Shown one piece after another: positions 11,024 through 22,065 of a stretch of 64,000 nt of DNA. The DNA comes from Sepiola atlantica (Eukaryota; Mollusca; Cephalopoda; Sepiida; Sepiolidae): positions 35,289,801-35,353,800 of the forward strand of contig OY744519.1 of the NCBI GenBank assembly GCA_963556195.1. The letters are read 5' to 3'. Position 1 is the first letter of the stretch. Every line of letters starts with the position of its first letter. The notes beneath the pieces were generated by a model. The model was not told the origin of the DNA. It saw only the letters and a program-made list of their open reading frames with translations, and did not search any database. The translations under genes and the position numbers were made by a program.

Positions 11024-13381
11024 CTATTTACATATGTTATACATTTTTATAGTAGAGTTTTGGATTTCTTTTATCAATTTCTTTTGATTTATTTCATATA
11101 ATTTAAAAGCGTCAGGATAGCGTGTTATTGCCTTATTTAACTGTCTAAATATTTTATTTTTATCTCCACCTTGTTTAAGCATTCTTATTACTAATGAAGT
11201 GACTGGAGGTATAAAATCCATTAACCTTAAAGTAACGCGGGCTATTCTTAGAAATTCGGACATTATACTCCCATAAAATATATACATAGGACAGGTACTA
11301 CTTTTATGCGGCATACGAGCGATATGAAAGGGAAAAGAATTTCTTTTATCAAACATTTTATAAATAAATCTACCATCCTCAATTTTTATATCTAAATCTA
11401 GAAAGGTAGCATGTATTCCTGTATGTTCACAATTTAATTTTAATTCCCTAGGATATATTAAATGTTTAGTATTTTCAAACTCCTCTCTATCATTTATACA
11501 GACCAGGTCATCAATAAACCTCCTGCAGCCGTGGTAACTATACGTTCTAGATATATCATTTTTTATTAATGCTGACATATATATGTATTCATATCTATGT
11601 AAATAGAGATTTGCCCAAAAGGAAGCAGGGTCCAAACCCATAGGAATACCTATTGTTTGTATTAGTGTATTATTTCCTATTTTAAAATAACTTTCTTTAA
11701 TCAGGTGACTTATAAGTATTTTAAGGCCATTTTTTGAAGTACTAGTTTTACTGTTTTTAGTCTTACACCAAATGGTTTTAGATTTTGAAAATTCTATGTA
11801 TTTACCTTTACCTCCGGCAAAAGCTAAATCTATAATGTTACCTAATTCTTTAATTAGTTCATTATGTGGTATTTTAGTATATAAGGTACTAAAATCATAT
11901 ATAGAAATTGACTTGGCCTTTTTACGGGAATTTATATGATCTAGTTTTTCTTTTATTGGATATGAATTATTTACTACCCAAAATAGGTTTATATTACTAT
12001 AGAACTTTCTTTTATTATGAAAATTATTTATCTGATTATTTTTCTCATCTAATTTTAGTCCTAATTTTTCACAAATAATGGTGTTATTTAGAATAATACT
12101 TTCTTTTTCACAATTACTTACTTTATAAGTATCTGATTCTGTACCTATAATTCCTACTTCTGACAATAATCGTTGTATGTAATATTTTTTACATATAAAA
12201 GCTATATTATTTGCTGCCTTATCAATAGGAACTATTACAAATTTATTTTGAAGTATTTGAAGGTCCATAATTATTTGTGAATTTCTAAGGAGAGGATTCG
12301 TCTTTTTAGGATGTTTAAACATTTTTAAACGTTCGACCTTTTTATTTACGAATCTGAGTATATTATTTTTCCATGCGTCAAATGTGGAATCTAATATTTT
12401 GTGCTTTTTTGCCATGGATATACTAAAGGTTTCTAATGCTTTATTTATTTCTTTTATACATTTTGTATAATTTAAACATTTAGGTTCTCTGTAGTTTGGA
12501 CCTTTTGTAAGGAGCTTTCTCAACTTAGGATTTTTTACTATCGCTAAATTACCGGTAATTACATGCCCTATGTCATTATTACATAAAGGGGAGGACTTAC
12601 ATTCGCATTCTGGAATATTTTCATCCTTATAATCATTTGTATTTATATTTTCTACTGTTTTTTTATAATTGAAAATTTTATTTCGTATGGTTTGCCCAAG
12701 TTTATATGTTACTATTGGATTTTGTCCATCCATTTTTAGTTCAGTGGGTAGTAATTGTAGGATTTCTGGATTATTTAATATTTTTGGCAGATTTATATCA
12801 TCTAATCCTTTATTTTCATACAGAACTACACAAACATTTCTAGGTTTATGTTTTTTATATACAACAGGTGGTTTATATAGTTTAGTATCGATTATATCCA
12901 TTATATATTCATACCATTGAGTTAGTTTTTCTTTTTTGTACATCATATCCGGTTGTAGTAATATTTTAGATGCAATATTCTTCTGTACCTTCTTTTTTGT
13001 TTGATTTAGAAGTTTTCTAATGTAATTGAAAGAACCGGAAATATTATTGATAATACTATCTTTAGTTTTTTCAAAGAATTCCTCGCATGAAATTGCAGAT
13101 TCTTTGCTGTTTCTATTTACATATGACCTATCTCTAGTACCGTAGTGAGGTAAAGCTGGATATAATCGCCCTACATTTTCTAATTCATCGTGTAAGTTAT
13201 TTTTCTTTACTTTACTATTTAGACCATAAGGATAAATTACTCGTAATTTCTTAATTGTTTCATCTTCTTTATTTTGACGTATTTTTAATATATTGTTATC
13301 TACTTCTCCAAAAAAATTTTTCAATGATTTGTATTGAAAAGGACGATTCACTACAGGTTTCTTTAAAATGTTTAATAACAT
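11024..13381 (-). CDS. Naiad reverse transcriptase region, 785 codons
   Basis: A long open frame on the minus strand; the ATG at 13381 lies inside the upstream nuclease frame, so it is not a certain start. Visible motifs: CxC linker ECECKSSPLC (residues 258-267), GHVITGNLAIV and GPNYREP (about 272-300), RT motif A DFSTLYTKIP (496-505), motif B GIPMG (578-582), catalytic motif C RFIDDL (621-626) and motif D FLDLDIKI (660-667). The region just before motif A jumps from residue 459 straight to YSNINLFWVV. The finger motif with LPKxHKxP and RFI, expected in the family, is missing, implying an in-frame deletion of roughly 50-60 residues. Catalytic Asp residues are present. The coding strand is very AT-rich, like the surroundings. 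The protein copies element RNA into DNA; activity is doubtful. Confidence 0.85.
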   Translation of the reverse strand: MLLNILKKPVVNRPFQYKSLKNFFGEVDNNILKIRQNKEDETIKKLRVIYPYGLNSKVKKNNLHDELENVGRLYPALPHYGTRDRSYVNRNSKESAISCEEFFEKTKDSIINNISGSFNYIRKLLNQTKKKVQKNIASKILLQPDMMYKKEKLTQWYEYIMDIIDTKLYKPPVVYKKHKPRNVCVVLYENKGLDDINLPKILNNPEILQLLPTELKMDGQNPIVTYKLGQTIRNKIFNYKKTVENINTNDYKDENIPECECKSSPLCNNDIGHVITGNLAIVKNPKLRKLLTKGPNYREPKCLNYTKCIKEINKALETFSISMAKKHKILDSTFDAWKNNILRFVNKKVERLKMFKHPKKTNPLLRNSQIIMDLQILQNKFVIVPIDKAANNIAFICKKYYIQRLLSEVGIIGTESDTYKVSNCEKESIILNNTIICEKLGLKLDEKNNQINNFHNKRKFYSNINLFWVVNNSYPIKEKLDHINSRKKAKSISIYDFSTLYTKIPHNELIKELGNIIDLAFAGGKGKYIEFSKSKTIWCKTKNSKTSTSKNGLKILISHLIKESYFKIGNNTLIQTIGIPMGLDPASFWANLYLHRYEYIYMSALIKNDISRTYSYHGCRRFIDDLVCINDREEFENTKHLIYPRELKLNCEHTGIHATFLDLDIKIEDGRFIYKMFDKRNSFPFHIARMPHKSSTCPMYIFYGSIMSEFLRIARVTLRLMDFIPPVTSLVIRMLKQGGDKNKIFRQLNKAITRYPDAFKLYEINQKKLIKEIQNSTIKMYNICK

Positions 13382-13823
13382 GGAGACATCCTTTAGTGCT
13401 AGTTCTATGTATATTCATGCGTTTATTTAAAGGAAGTACGGTTTCGCCTACGTATTGTAAATTACAATTTTTACATGATAACAAATAAATTAGATTTTGA
13501 GACTTACATGACAAATCTTCCCCCGAATGATTTACTATTTTATACATTCTGTCTGTAACATTTGATTTATATTCTTTAGATGTTATTAGAATATTACAGG
13601 TTTTACATAATGAAGCTCCGCAAGGAGCAACCTTAAAACTTATTTCGGCCGGACAAGTCCCATTTGCCATTTCGTACGAAGGAGCTCCTACTTCTATGTT
13701 ACTAGTGACAACGGCTTTACCCTGTCGAGATATGTCCGACCTCCTTGGGTGGTGAGCCCTAGGGGAACTCACTAGTTCTGAGGGCTGCCCAGACCTAGCT
13801 TGTGATCGTGTTTTAATAACCAT
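13296..13823 (-). CDS. Naiad N-terminal GIY-YIG endonuclease, 175 codons
   Basis: ATG at 13823. The core reads IYLLSCKNCNLQYVGE, then LNKRMNIHR (catalytic Arg and metal-site His region), preceded by a Cys-rich block CGASLCKTCNI. These are the GIY-YIG fold and Zn-binding residues of PLE nucleases, which nick the target. The frame ends 11 codons after the join with the RT frame. The two frames meet at a run of seven T on the coding strand (near 13313-13320), and reading on into RT needs a +1 shift there. This may be an indel in a homopolymer or, less likely, a programmed frameshift, since related elements encode one ORF. Confidence 0.85.
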   Translation of the reverse strand: MVIKTRSQARSGQPSELVSSPRAHHPRRSDISRQGKAVVTSNIEVGAPSYEMANGTCPAEISFKVAPCGASLCKTCNILITSKEYKSNVTDRMYKIVNHSGEDLSCKSQNLIYLLSCKNCNLQYVGETVLPLNKRMNIHRTSTKGCLHVIKHFKETCSESSFSIQIIEKFFWRSR

Positions 13824-13960
13824 AGTTATTACTATTATATATTATTTATTTTTTTAGTTTTTCAGGGTTTAAAAAAAACAACTTAAGTACATATGGTACC
13901 AGGAAAGTATTCGAATAAGAGGAAGGAATCCTAGCCATACATATTCAAATACCCAATATA

Positions 13961-14000
13961 TAGTCTCGGAAGTTCTTTTAACCTTCAAAACTGGGGAAAA
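13961..14000 (-). repeat. Pseudo-LTR-like direct repeat, upstream copy
   Basis: Identical to 10451-10490; it lies about 140 bp upstream of the nuclease ATG and marks the 5' edge of the Naiad insertion. Confidence 0.8.
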
Positions 14001-14360
14001 ATATATTTATGCTACTGCTACTAAGGTCTAAGATACAAATAAATACTGTAGATAAAGTTAAGCTCAATTGTTAACCCTCAAACAAAAGAAATATATGCTA
14101 ACTCAGTAGGATGCAAATTTATGATATATTCAATATATTGCTATTTAGTCTCAGTGAAAAAAAGAAAAGGAATACAATAGGTTGTATGAATTAAACGAAC
14201 AAGGTTCCATTTCATTTTTTCTTCGGTTTGATTGTGACGAATATACACTGATGAAGCTTTTATATATGGATTGTTTATATTTTGTATATCATGAAAAATT
14301 GTATTTTCATAATGCGCATAAACAATTGTCTAACTTTGATGATCAAATCTGGAATATTTT
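14001..14360. other. Short AT-rich spacer
   Basis: Separates the Naiad element from the next LINE. No recognised feature. Confidence 0.5.
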
Positions 14361-14607
14361 CTAATTATTATTATTTTTATACATAGTTCACCCCAAACAA
14401 TACACGCCGCCACTATAAAGGTAAGGGGCTACTGAGAAAAAGGGGTGAAAGTTTGAGAGGTCAACCTAAATTAGGAGCTGTGCAGCGAGATGTTTGTTTA
14501 CATTAGTTTTAAATTTCTGCATGCCAGTATCGTCAGAAAAACAGGGAGCAGTGAGGGAGTTTCAAAGTCCTTTAGCACTAGGAAAGAAGTTTTGGGTAAA
14601 AAACTCT

Positions 14608-16080
14608 TCAACATCTGGGGACCTCCACAGTGAATGGATGGGATATCGAAGATTGTCGAGTTCGTCTAGTGAATTTACGTCGTGGGGGAACCACAGCAGC
14701 AAGTTCATCAGAGCACAACCCATTGAAGTACTTGTAAAACAAGCACAAGGAAGCAACATTACGGCGATGGGACAGGGGCTGGAGCTTGGTGGATAGTGAG
14801 GGACCTATTAAGTTGGCGACTTTTTTTTGGACCTTGTCAAAGACGGAGAGACTAGTAGATGATGCACCAGCCCAGATGTGGCAACAATACTCCATGCAGT
14901 GGCGGATGGTGGTTTTGTAGCGATACAAGATAATGTCAGGTGTGAGGAGTTTACTAGCACAATAAAGGGAGCCGACCTGCTTTGCTGTAGCCTTGGCAAT
15001 GTTTTCAATGTATTTGTTCCAATTCATGTTATTTGTGAAAGTTAGGCCAAGGAGTTTGAATGTTAAACTCTCAGGTATGGTGTTATTTGCCATGACAATC
15101 GGCGGTTGAAGAGGTTTCTTGTAGTTATTGAAAGAAAGTAGCCTTGTCTTTGCGGCATTAAATGTTACCATCCATTTTTTACCCCAATCTACTACAGACT
15201 GGAGGTCATTTTCTAAAGATTCAGCCATTGCCTCAAATATGTGCGCGTCGGTTTTGCCCACATGATGAGAGTAGAGCGTGGTGTCGTCAGCAAATATTCC
15301 TATCTCAGTCTCAATGACATCAGGAAGGTCATTTATTAAAGTCAGGAACAGCAGAGGTCCAAAAATGGATCCCTGGGGTACACCAGCATTTATGCCATGT
15401 TGTTTAGATGAACGGCCATCGAGAACAACCTGGCTCTTTCTTTTTGTTAGGAAGGATTTAATTATATTAAATATTTGTCCAGTAATACCATATGCGTGCA
15501 ATTTAAGCAGAAGCCCTTTATGCCAGACCTTGTCAAAGGCCTTGGATATATCAAACGCTTCAGTCATAGCTTCACCTGCCTTGTTCAGTGTATGATATAT
15601 GCGTTCAGAGATGACCATTATTATATCTGCGGTTGATCGTGCTTGTCTAAATCCGTATTGATGATCAGAAAAAAATTTAGCATTTACTAGGTGCCGGACT
15701 ATCACTAGATTGGTTAATGATTCAAAGATTTTAGTAAAAATCGGGAGTAGACTGATTAGGCGGTAGTTTAAAGGGTCAGTTCTATCTCCAGAATTTTTTA
15801 AGACTGGTACCACAGAAGCAATTTTCCAACTATCAGGGAAACAAGATTCAGCAAAGCATTTGTTGTATAGTTTGGAGAGGACAGGGGCCAGCTCAGCAGA
15901 GCATTTTTTTATTACTATTACTGGTATAAGATCAGGCCCACAGGCTTTGGAGGTGACAAGGGGTTTTATAATGTCTCTGGCCTGAGATGGGGTTATGACC
16001 AGGTTCTCAAGTGTGGCTTCAGTCCGCAATGAGTATTTAGGGAGGGGTGGTTTGCTTAGTCCAAAGTGGAGTTTAAGGCG
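14608..16080 (-). pseudogene. LINE ORF2 reverse transcriptase domain
   Basis: Open for 473 codons from a TTG at 16029 and continuing upstream in the same frame to near 16080, where a frameshift occurs. Motifs: SKACGPDLIPV, LNYRLISLLPI, YGFRQARSTAD, motif A AFDISKAFDKVWH, motif B NAGVPQGSIFGPLLF, motif C GIFADDTTLYS, then the conserved NMNWNKYIENIAK and LLTPDIILYRYK tail. The FADD box is intact. The frame stops early at VEVPRC; the C-terminal block continues in another frame to about 14480. The domain performs target-primed reverse transcription. Confidence 0.85.
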
Positions 16081-16469
16081 AAACGCTGGGCAAGTAGTTC
16101 AGCCTTATCAGTGTCCGTGCAAAAACATCGTTGTGATTTGATAGCGGGGAAATTGTCGATTGCCCATTTTTCATCACACTATTGTAGATTTTCCAGAAAT
16201 CACGAGTATCTAGTTTCTGTGACTGATTGCGTTTTTTGGTTATCTCTGCATACCTTCTCTTTGCTTCATCTATCACTACTTTGCAATCATTTCTTGTCCC
16301 TAAAAATGTTTGTCTGTTCGCAGTTGACTTATGGCGGCCGAATTTTCGGAATGCCTTCTGCCTCTCAGCAATAGCAGCTGCACATTCTGAGGTGAACCAT
16401 TGAGGAGAGTGGGGTTTGCTGAAGAATTTTCGCTTGGGACATAAGCATCAATGCTTTGACAAATTCGGT

Positions 16470-17285
16470 TAGCTCATTTGCAGACTGATCAGCATGGAGT
16501 AAGAAGGATTCACCCCATGGGGCGTCGCTGATGTGATCCCTGAGAGATTAAAATCAGCCTGCTTATAGTTTACCGTCGTTTTTAGCAACGGCTCGTCAGC
16601 TTTTTGACGAGTTTTCAGGGTGATAAATATCATTACCACAACGTGATCAGAGTTTCCGAGCAGGCTATGGGCATTCGCCACCCAAGCCCCAGGTAGTGAG
16701 GTCAAGTACAGATCGAAAAGTGAGGCTTGCTGGTCCGCATGATCAGGAAGGCGGGTCGGAAAAGTGACAGTCTGTGAGAGATCGTGAGCTGAGGAAAAAT
16801 TAAACGTAGAGTTCCCAGCTGCATCATAAACGCTGCGGAATCCCAACCAGTCAGGGTGGTGTCCATCAAAATTCCCAAATATGTATATTTAGGCATTTCA
16901 GAGAAAGAATCAAGCAGGATACAGTCCTGGGTCGAAGGAGAACGGTATAAGAAATATAAGTAACTAACTCTGTAGTGTAAAGTCAATCTAAAGCACATGT
17001 AGGCTTGGTCATCTGATTTTAACCTATGTTCTCTAGTCAAGGGAAAGGCGTTCCGAACATAAACTCTTAGCCCGTGCATATGTTTTTCAAAGTCCTTACG
17101 GTAGAGTGGAAGGTAGTCAGTCATGTCAAAGTGGTGAGAGGAGGTTGAGGATTGAAGGTTTGTTTCACTTAGTGCTAGGATATCCGGTGAGTTTGTCAGG
17201 AGAAAAGTTTCTACGTCGTTAATGTTAGATCTAAATTACTGGATATTTGTGAATGCAAGCCTTAAAAGAGAAGACGAAGATATGT
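16470..17285 (-). pseudogene. LINE ORF2 endonuclease domain, frameshifted
   Basis: Pieces of one AP-endonuclease-like domain lie in shifted frames: LRLAFTNIQ then a stop and NDVETFLLTNSPDILALSET (about 17272-17170), YLYFLYRSPSTQD (about 16960-16920), a frame change near 16840, then SLFDLYLTSLP and LLGNSDHVVV (about 16725-16640). The SET Glu and the SDH catalytic pair are both visible. A further block with NSVMKNG (16276-16073) links EN to RT in yet another frame. Confidence 0.75.
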
Positions 17286-17528
17286 TTTGTTGGCTGTCTG
17301 GTTTAGTTTTCTTTTTTATGAATTCATGTTTGTTTTTAGATAGAGTGGGGAGGGCAAAGTGGGTGCTTGTTTGGTGCGAATAAGCTTATACAACCAGTCC
17401 ATTAGTCGTGACTATGTCCATGGGAGTTGTGGCCTCGGAAAAGCCCACCGGGGATAACTTTAGGGTATTTTCCAATGCACGACATGGCACGCACAGTTAC
17501 CCCCAATATTATGCATGTGTTGATGGAG

Positions 17529-18066
17529 CAGCCGTTCTCAGCGCTTTCTAAGAGTTAAGGCTCCTAACAACCAGTCGAAAACAGCAGCAAGACAAGCTGT
17601 CTTACCTGGACCCTCAACCTGTCGGTACAAGACTAGTCATGTACGGTTTAGTGGCGGAAAAACTGTCTCCAAGTTGCTCAGATAATGAGAAAAAGAAACG
17701 GCGTTCCTTGCCTTAGTCGGGAAACAAGGCCAAGCACTAGGTGTCTTTAGAGGCGTCTCAGTGCTTGTACTTCTACGCCTGGCTAATAGACAGAGAATGA
17801 GTGCCGGACAGTAGGCAGAGCCCGTCTACTCCTTAAGCAATTATAGGTTTGCAAACCGGATACTAAGTTCGTGATTCCAGCTTTAGGAAGGTTGTCGACC
17901 AAGACTAAGGAGGCCTCCTTCCCCAACGGTTTGCTACCAAGACGTCAGTGATTAGTAGCAAAGTTTTATAATCAGAGTTTTTCTCATCTTAGTTGGATTG
18001 CCTGACAAGGTCTACGGGTCCAACACTCCGAAAGAGGATAGCCTACGCACGTGTACTAGTCGGGTA
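17529..18066 (-). other. LINE 5' UTR
   Basis: About 540 bp, GC-richer than the flanks, highly similar to 51645-52213. It begins at the minus-strand end ACCCGACTAGTACACG. It presumably holds the internal pol II promoter expected for this LINE group; I cannot point to the motif. Confidence 0.7.
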
Positions 18067-18085
18067 AAAAAATCCATCAACATAT

Positions 18086-18105
18086 GCACACACACACACA
18101 CACGT

Positions 18106-18173
<68 letters not shown>
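18086..18173. repeat. Compound microsatellite (CA)n-(TA)n
   Basis: CA at 18086-18102, TA to 18173, adjoining the 5' end of the LINE. Confidence 0.95.
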
Positions 18174-18176
<3 letters not shown>

Positions 18177-18249
18177 GATAAAATAGCTTAACTGTACACT
18201 TACCAGAGGGAACATACATTTGAAGATATTTCCCTCTCACAAGTTAGTA

Positions 18250-19030
18250 CAGATAAGAGATAGCCAGTAACAACTGAGAGAAAACTAGTTAACTGTTTAT
18301 ACAATGAGGCCTACGGAGAAAATAAGGTAAGTTGAGACTCACAATTAAATTAAAAAACACAAGTATTTTTCTTTTACATTCGGTAACAATAACATCGAAT
18401 TTTACAGCCAGTAGAGAGAGACTAGTTTACTATTTATAAAATAAAAGTCTACGAAGAAGATAGAGTGAATTGAAACGCAACATTAAAAATTAAAATTAAA
18501 AAAAAAAAGTTTTAAAAAGCACAAGGTAAATACAAGTTAATTTGGTAACATTATTAGAATTAGTAAAACTGCCAATTATATTTAAGATAGTTAACAGAAC
18601 AGAAACTCAGTTGAAAACTTTGGTGAACCTTTTCTATTTCCACAGTGTGTCTGACATTATTTGAAGGCCGACCAGTTTTCAAATGACCTTTTACAGAAAA
18701 TGATACCATGTACATCTAAGAGGAAGGTGAAAGGAGGTGGTATATGGGGGTTTATATAAAGGGTGGTTGGAACATTTTCTATCATGTTTGGCTATCTATT
18801 TTTTCTATTTGTTAACATTTAGCAACAAGAACATCGAATTTTACAGCCAGTAGTGAGAGAGTAGTTTATTATTTTTGAAATAAAAGGCGAGTGAATTGAA
18901 ACTCAAAATTTAAAATACAATTGAGAAAATACAAGTTTAAAAAAGCGTAAGGTAAATAAAAGTAAATTTGGTAACATTATTAGAATTAGTAAAACACGCC
19001 GATTATATTTAAAGTAGTTAATAAAACAGG
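18250..19030 (+). repeat. Diverged direct repeats of about 210 bp, 3 copies
   Basis: A block starting acatcgaattttacagccagta and running through ggtaacattattagaattagtaaaac occurs at about 18392-18605 and 18831-19030. An older partial copy starts near 18255 (agccagtaacaactgagag). Between the last two lies unrelated sequence. No coding content. Confidence 0.65.
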
Positions 19031-19106
19031 AAATCAGCTGTAAACTTCGACTCGTATTGTACGCGATTGAGCTACTACATACACATTTGTGGTAACTCAA
19101 AATAAA

Positions 19107-19108
<2 letters not shown>

Positions 19109-19141
<33 letters not shown>
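19109..19141. repeat. (TA)n microsatellite
   Basis: Left flank of the inverted PLE end at 19141-19247. Confidence 0.95.
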
Positions 19142-19145
<4 letters not shown>

Positions 19146-19243
19146 AGCTATGAAAATATATTTATGGCAATTAAGCTACACAGAGGCTCCCGCGGTTCAT
19201 CCCGGGGAAATCTTCAGGCTAAATTGTGTGGATACATGAAATA

Positions 19244-19247
<4 letters not shown>
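19141..19247 (-). mobile_element. PLE pseudo-LTR fragment with hammerhead, inverted
   Basis: About 107 bp between two TA arrays. It is the reverse complement of both tips of the unit at 31289-31585 joined together: agtaagctatgaaaata... at one end and tggatacatgaaatact at the other, with the middle deleted. It carries the hammerhead at 19168-19225. Confidence 0.7.
19168..19225 (-). ncRNA. Hammerhead ribozyme, family C copy
   Basis: Minus strand: CTGAAGA, a C-rich/G-rich stem II, GAAC in place of GAAA, a long stem III ending TGTGT, then A and stem I GCTTAATTGCC. Shares its layout with 21139-21200 and 31498-31560. One core change suggests reduced or no activity. Confidence 0.6.

Positions 19248-19324
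<77 letters not shown>
19248..19324. repeat. (TA)n microsatellite
   Basis: Pure TA, about 77 bp. Confidence 0.95.
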
Positions 19325-19329
<5 letters not shown>

Positions 19330-19480
19330 GGTGTACTAAATCTTTGATCTTTGAAAAGCCTGGCTTAAGGAAAATTTAACTTGAATAAATTGCCTTTTTT
19401 GCGGAATATACCTTGCTCTGAGCAATTGAATTGAATTATGATTTGACTTTTGCTTCTCTAATTCCTTTCCATTCTTCTTC

Positions 19481-19485
<5 letters not shown>
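19330..19485 (+). mobile_element. Second copy of the 956-1362 hammerhead module, truncated
   Basis: Reads ctttgaaaagcctggctta, the 3' half of the hammerhead at 1064-1111, then the same about 130 bp tail down to attcttcttcat before a TA array. The CTGATGA half has been lost, so the copy breaks inside the ribozyme. Confidence 0.75.

Positions 19486-19535
<50 letters not shown>
19484..19535. repeat. (TA)n-(GA)n microsatellite
   Basis: TA to 19511 then GA to 19535. Confidence 0.95.
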
Positions 19536-19537
<2 letters not shown>

Positions 19538-20286
19538 AGAAAAAAGAGTGATAAATATGCGACGATTGTCCAAATTTATTTCAAATTTCAATTGTTCAAT
19601 GCAAGGTGTATTCAGTAATACACTAGTGTTTATTATTCTTTCCAGTATATATATATATAATATGTAGGGAATATATCATTAGTATATATAAAGTATATAT
19701 AAAGTATTAAAAAATAAATATACTTATTTGTTTACTTACTCTTGTATGATCAACTGAGAGAATCATAATACCATAAATTCGGACATTTCGTTAATAGTAT
19801 TTTTATCGTCAGAGTGAAAATATCTTGTTATATAATAATTATATATTTCAAATACTATTTTAAAAATAAGTTTAAAAAATAAAGACTTTTTAATTGAAAC
19901 AATTTTTTTCAATATTCTTTTAATAATTGCATTTTTCCGCCATGGATTCTCTTCATGGAGCGTTCAAATGTCAACCTTTAAAAGCCAAAAAACAGTCGAA
20001 AAATTGTATGGTCAAACGCAGATATCCAAAAAATCAAAATGCACCGGATGCCCACCCATGTTCTGGATAAAATGTAGTTTAAATATGTCTTGTATGGCAT
20101 AGCATGGAGACTCATCACTGTCGCGACTAAAGAAAACAGAGTGAAATGTCCATATCTTACTGGCTAGACAGAATTAAATATTGATTTATCAGATACAATG
20201 ATATTTAGTTCTTTAATCAAAACTCTGGCTTAGAAATATCTACATGAATAAATAGGACACTTTTTTCATTTACTTTTCCTTAGTAG

Positions 20287-20820
20287 CAAAATAATACTAA
20301 GAAGAACAAAAATATAAATACTACAAATAGAAATAAACAACACGCTAATAGTAATCATCGGAATAGAAATGAAAAAGTTAGCAATGCAGAGAAAAAATGT
20401 AACTGCACAAATCGTACACTTTGTCCACTACAAAATAAATGCTTAACCAAAACTATTGTTTACCAAGACACAATATTTGAAAAGGAAGGACCTAATAAGA
20501 AGTACTACGTGGGTATGACCTCCCTAGATTTTAAAACCAGATATTATGACCACAAAAGCACATTTTTAAACAGAGGATGTCGAATTAAAACAGCACTAGC
20601 AAACCACTATTGGAAGCTCAAAGAAAATGTACGCTCACCAATAATTGAATGGAAAATAATACGACAGGTCCGTACATGTAGAAATTTAAACGACCCGTGT
20701 AGGTTATGTCTGAATAGGAAATTTGAAATCCTAAACTTTAAAGACCCCCCAAATCTATTAAACTGTAGAAGTGAGATATCAAAAAGCTGTCTGCACAGAA
20801 TAAAATTTATCTTAGCCTAA
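20287..20820 (+). pseudogene. PLE GIY-YIG endonuclease fragment, Cys-rich type
   Basis: An open frame of 177 codons, starting after two stops and ending TAA at 20820; no good ATG at its start, so it is the C-terminal part of a longer ORF. It has a Cys cluster CNCTNRTLCPLQNKC, the GIY-YIG core KKYYVGMTSLDFKTRYYDHK (catalytic Arg and His line), and a second Cys pair CRLCLNRKFEIL. It is a different family from the fragment at 7300-7877 and related to 48262-48540. A pseudo-LTR with a hammerhead follows at 20936-21230, the expected 3' structure of a canonical PLE. The RT region is absent (5' truncation). Confidence 0.75.
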
Positions 20821-20935
20821 CAATACATAAATATATAAATACACAAATAAGTAATAAAAACTAAACTAAACAAAAACCTAACAACTTAAAAACTAAAACC
20901 TAAAATAGAAATACAAGGAACCACGTGTTAAAAGA

Positions 20936-21230
20936 AGTTCACCGATTATATTGACACAAAAAAACACGATATAGGCCACTCTATAAAAAACAGAACAATA
21001 GAACAGGAAATAGGGAAGTAAAACTAACCAGACGTTTGTTCGTGAGAAGCCCAACGATTGGCCAAGAGAACAACAAAGAATCTGATTAGTTATCTAGCTA
21101 GCCGTGTATATAAAAACACCAGGCAAAACAAACTCCATGCATTTTAGCCTGAAGATTCCCCGAGGATGAAACGCGGGAGCCTTTGTGTAACTTAATTGCT
21201 ATAAATATATTTTCATAACATACGACCTAG
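20936..21230 (+). mobile_element. PLE 3' pseudo-LTR
   Basis: Similar to 31312-31585 along most of its length (blocks cccaacgattggc, aacaaagaatctgatt, gtgtatataaaaacacc, ctccatgcatttt). It ends with the hammerhead and ttttcataacatac. It belongs to the endonuclease fragment just upstream. Confidence 0.75.
21139..21200 (+). ncRNA. Hammerhead ribozyme, family C copy
   Basis: CTGAAGA (21149-21155), stem II TCCCC..AGGA, GAAA (21168-21171), stem III ACGCGGG/TTTGTGT with an AGCC loop, A at position 17 (21189). Stem I is weakened beside the core by AC instead of GC. Confidence 0.65.
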
Positions 21231-21337
21231 CTCTACTTACGTATCGAGCACTGTTGAAGTAAATACTGAAAACTTATACATAATAAATTATATCTCCTTA
21301 TAAAATTGTATGTGTATACGTGAAAGAGTAAAAAAAA

Positions 21338-21396
<59 letters not shown>

Positions 21397-22065
21397 TCGC
21401 CACCTTGCCATGTTATCTGCAAATATACCATTTAAAGTTTCTGTTGACATTGTGCTATTACTTTCCTTTCACATAACGGCGTCAAGTGTCAAGTGTCTAT
21501 ATCGGTACCAGATCTATTTTCATTTGGTAAATAAAATAATACTCAACATATATTGTTTCGTAGACCTTATCGATTTCACCTAGTTTTAAGATGTAAAATG
21601 AAATAACACAAATAAGGAGAAGTACTGCAAGTTATCTCAAGATATTGACGACAAACTTTCTCGTGATAATGCCACAATGTTTATATTACTTTAATTAAGC
21701 CAGGCAAGCAAACACAATTCGTTCAAGTTAATTCAACTCGCGGTACTTTCCTGGATTACAAACATGTTTAAGTATAATCCCTCATATTCATGAAATATAA
21801 ATACTAGTGATTATATGTAGCCGCAGGGTGTATATATATTTAATAGTTCTATAAAACTACCAAATGGGAAATGAAAAAGGAAAAACCAAGATATATACTT
21901 TAATATATTTATCAACGTTTCGTCTTTATTTGTAAGACTTCCTAAGTTTAAGAAAAATATCATGAAGTACATCGACATATTAGGTTGTCATGATGGGTTG
22001 ATGAGAAAAAAGTAGTATCCGTGGGGCTACTAAGAGCGCTTGACCAAGGTCCGGGCTGAGAGAAG
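21231..22065. other. AT-rich spacer with (TA)n and a hammerhead-like relic
   Basis: TA array at about 21340-21397. On the minus strand at 21908-21945 the layout CTTAGGA, AGTCTT/AAGAC hairpin, GAAACGTTG resembles a PLE hammerhead whose CTGANGA box has decayed. No gene seen. Confidence 0.45.

Larger units (their letters stand above)
10451..14000 (-). mobile_element. Naiad-type Penelope-like retroelement
   Basis: About 3.55 kb, coding on the minus strand and bounded by a 40 bp direct repeat (10451-10490, 13961-14000). TA dinucleotides precede both copies (12 bp TATA run at 10440-10451). The order is N-terminal GIY-YIG nuclease (13823-13296), a CxC linker, then RT (13381-11024). This permuted order, the CxC motif, pseudo-LTR-like direct repeats and preference for microsatellites are the published hallmarks of Naiad elements, unlike canonical PLEs with a C-terminal nuclease. 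The element is nearly intact but carries a frame change and an apparent RT deletion, so it is probably a dead or non-autonomous copy. Confidence 0.85.
14361..18066 (-). mobile_element. Jockey/CR1-group LINE, nearly full length, defective
   Basis: About 3.7 kb read on the minus strand: 5' UTR (18066-17529), apurinic-type endonuclease (about 17280-16470), RT (about 16080-14608), decayed C-terminus and a 3' end with a short (TAA)n tail at 14361-14376. The same 5' UTR and 3' end recur in the copy at 50835-52213, which fixes both boundaries. No separate ORF1 is visible. Several frameshifts and a stop make it a pseudogene copy. Confidence 0.85.

Noticed and set aside
12669..12920. Plus-strand frames across the Naiad RT (also 13255-13488)
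   Set aside because: Antisense to the RT and nuclease frames, with no recognisable domain.
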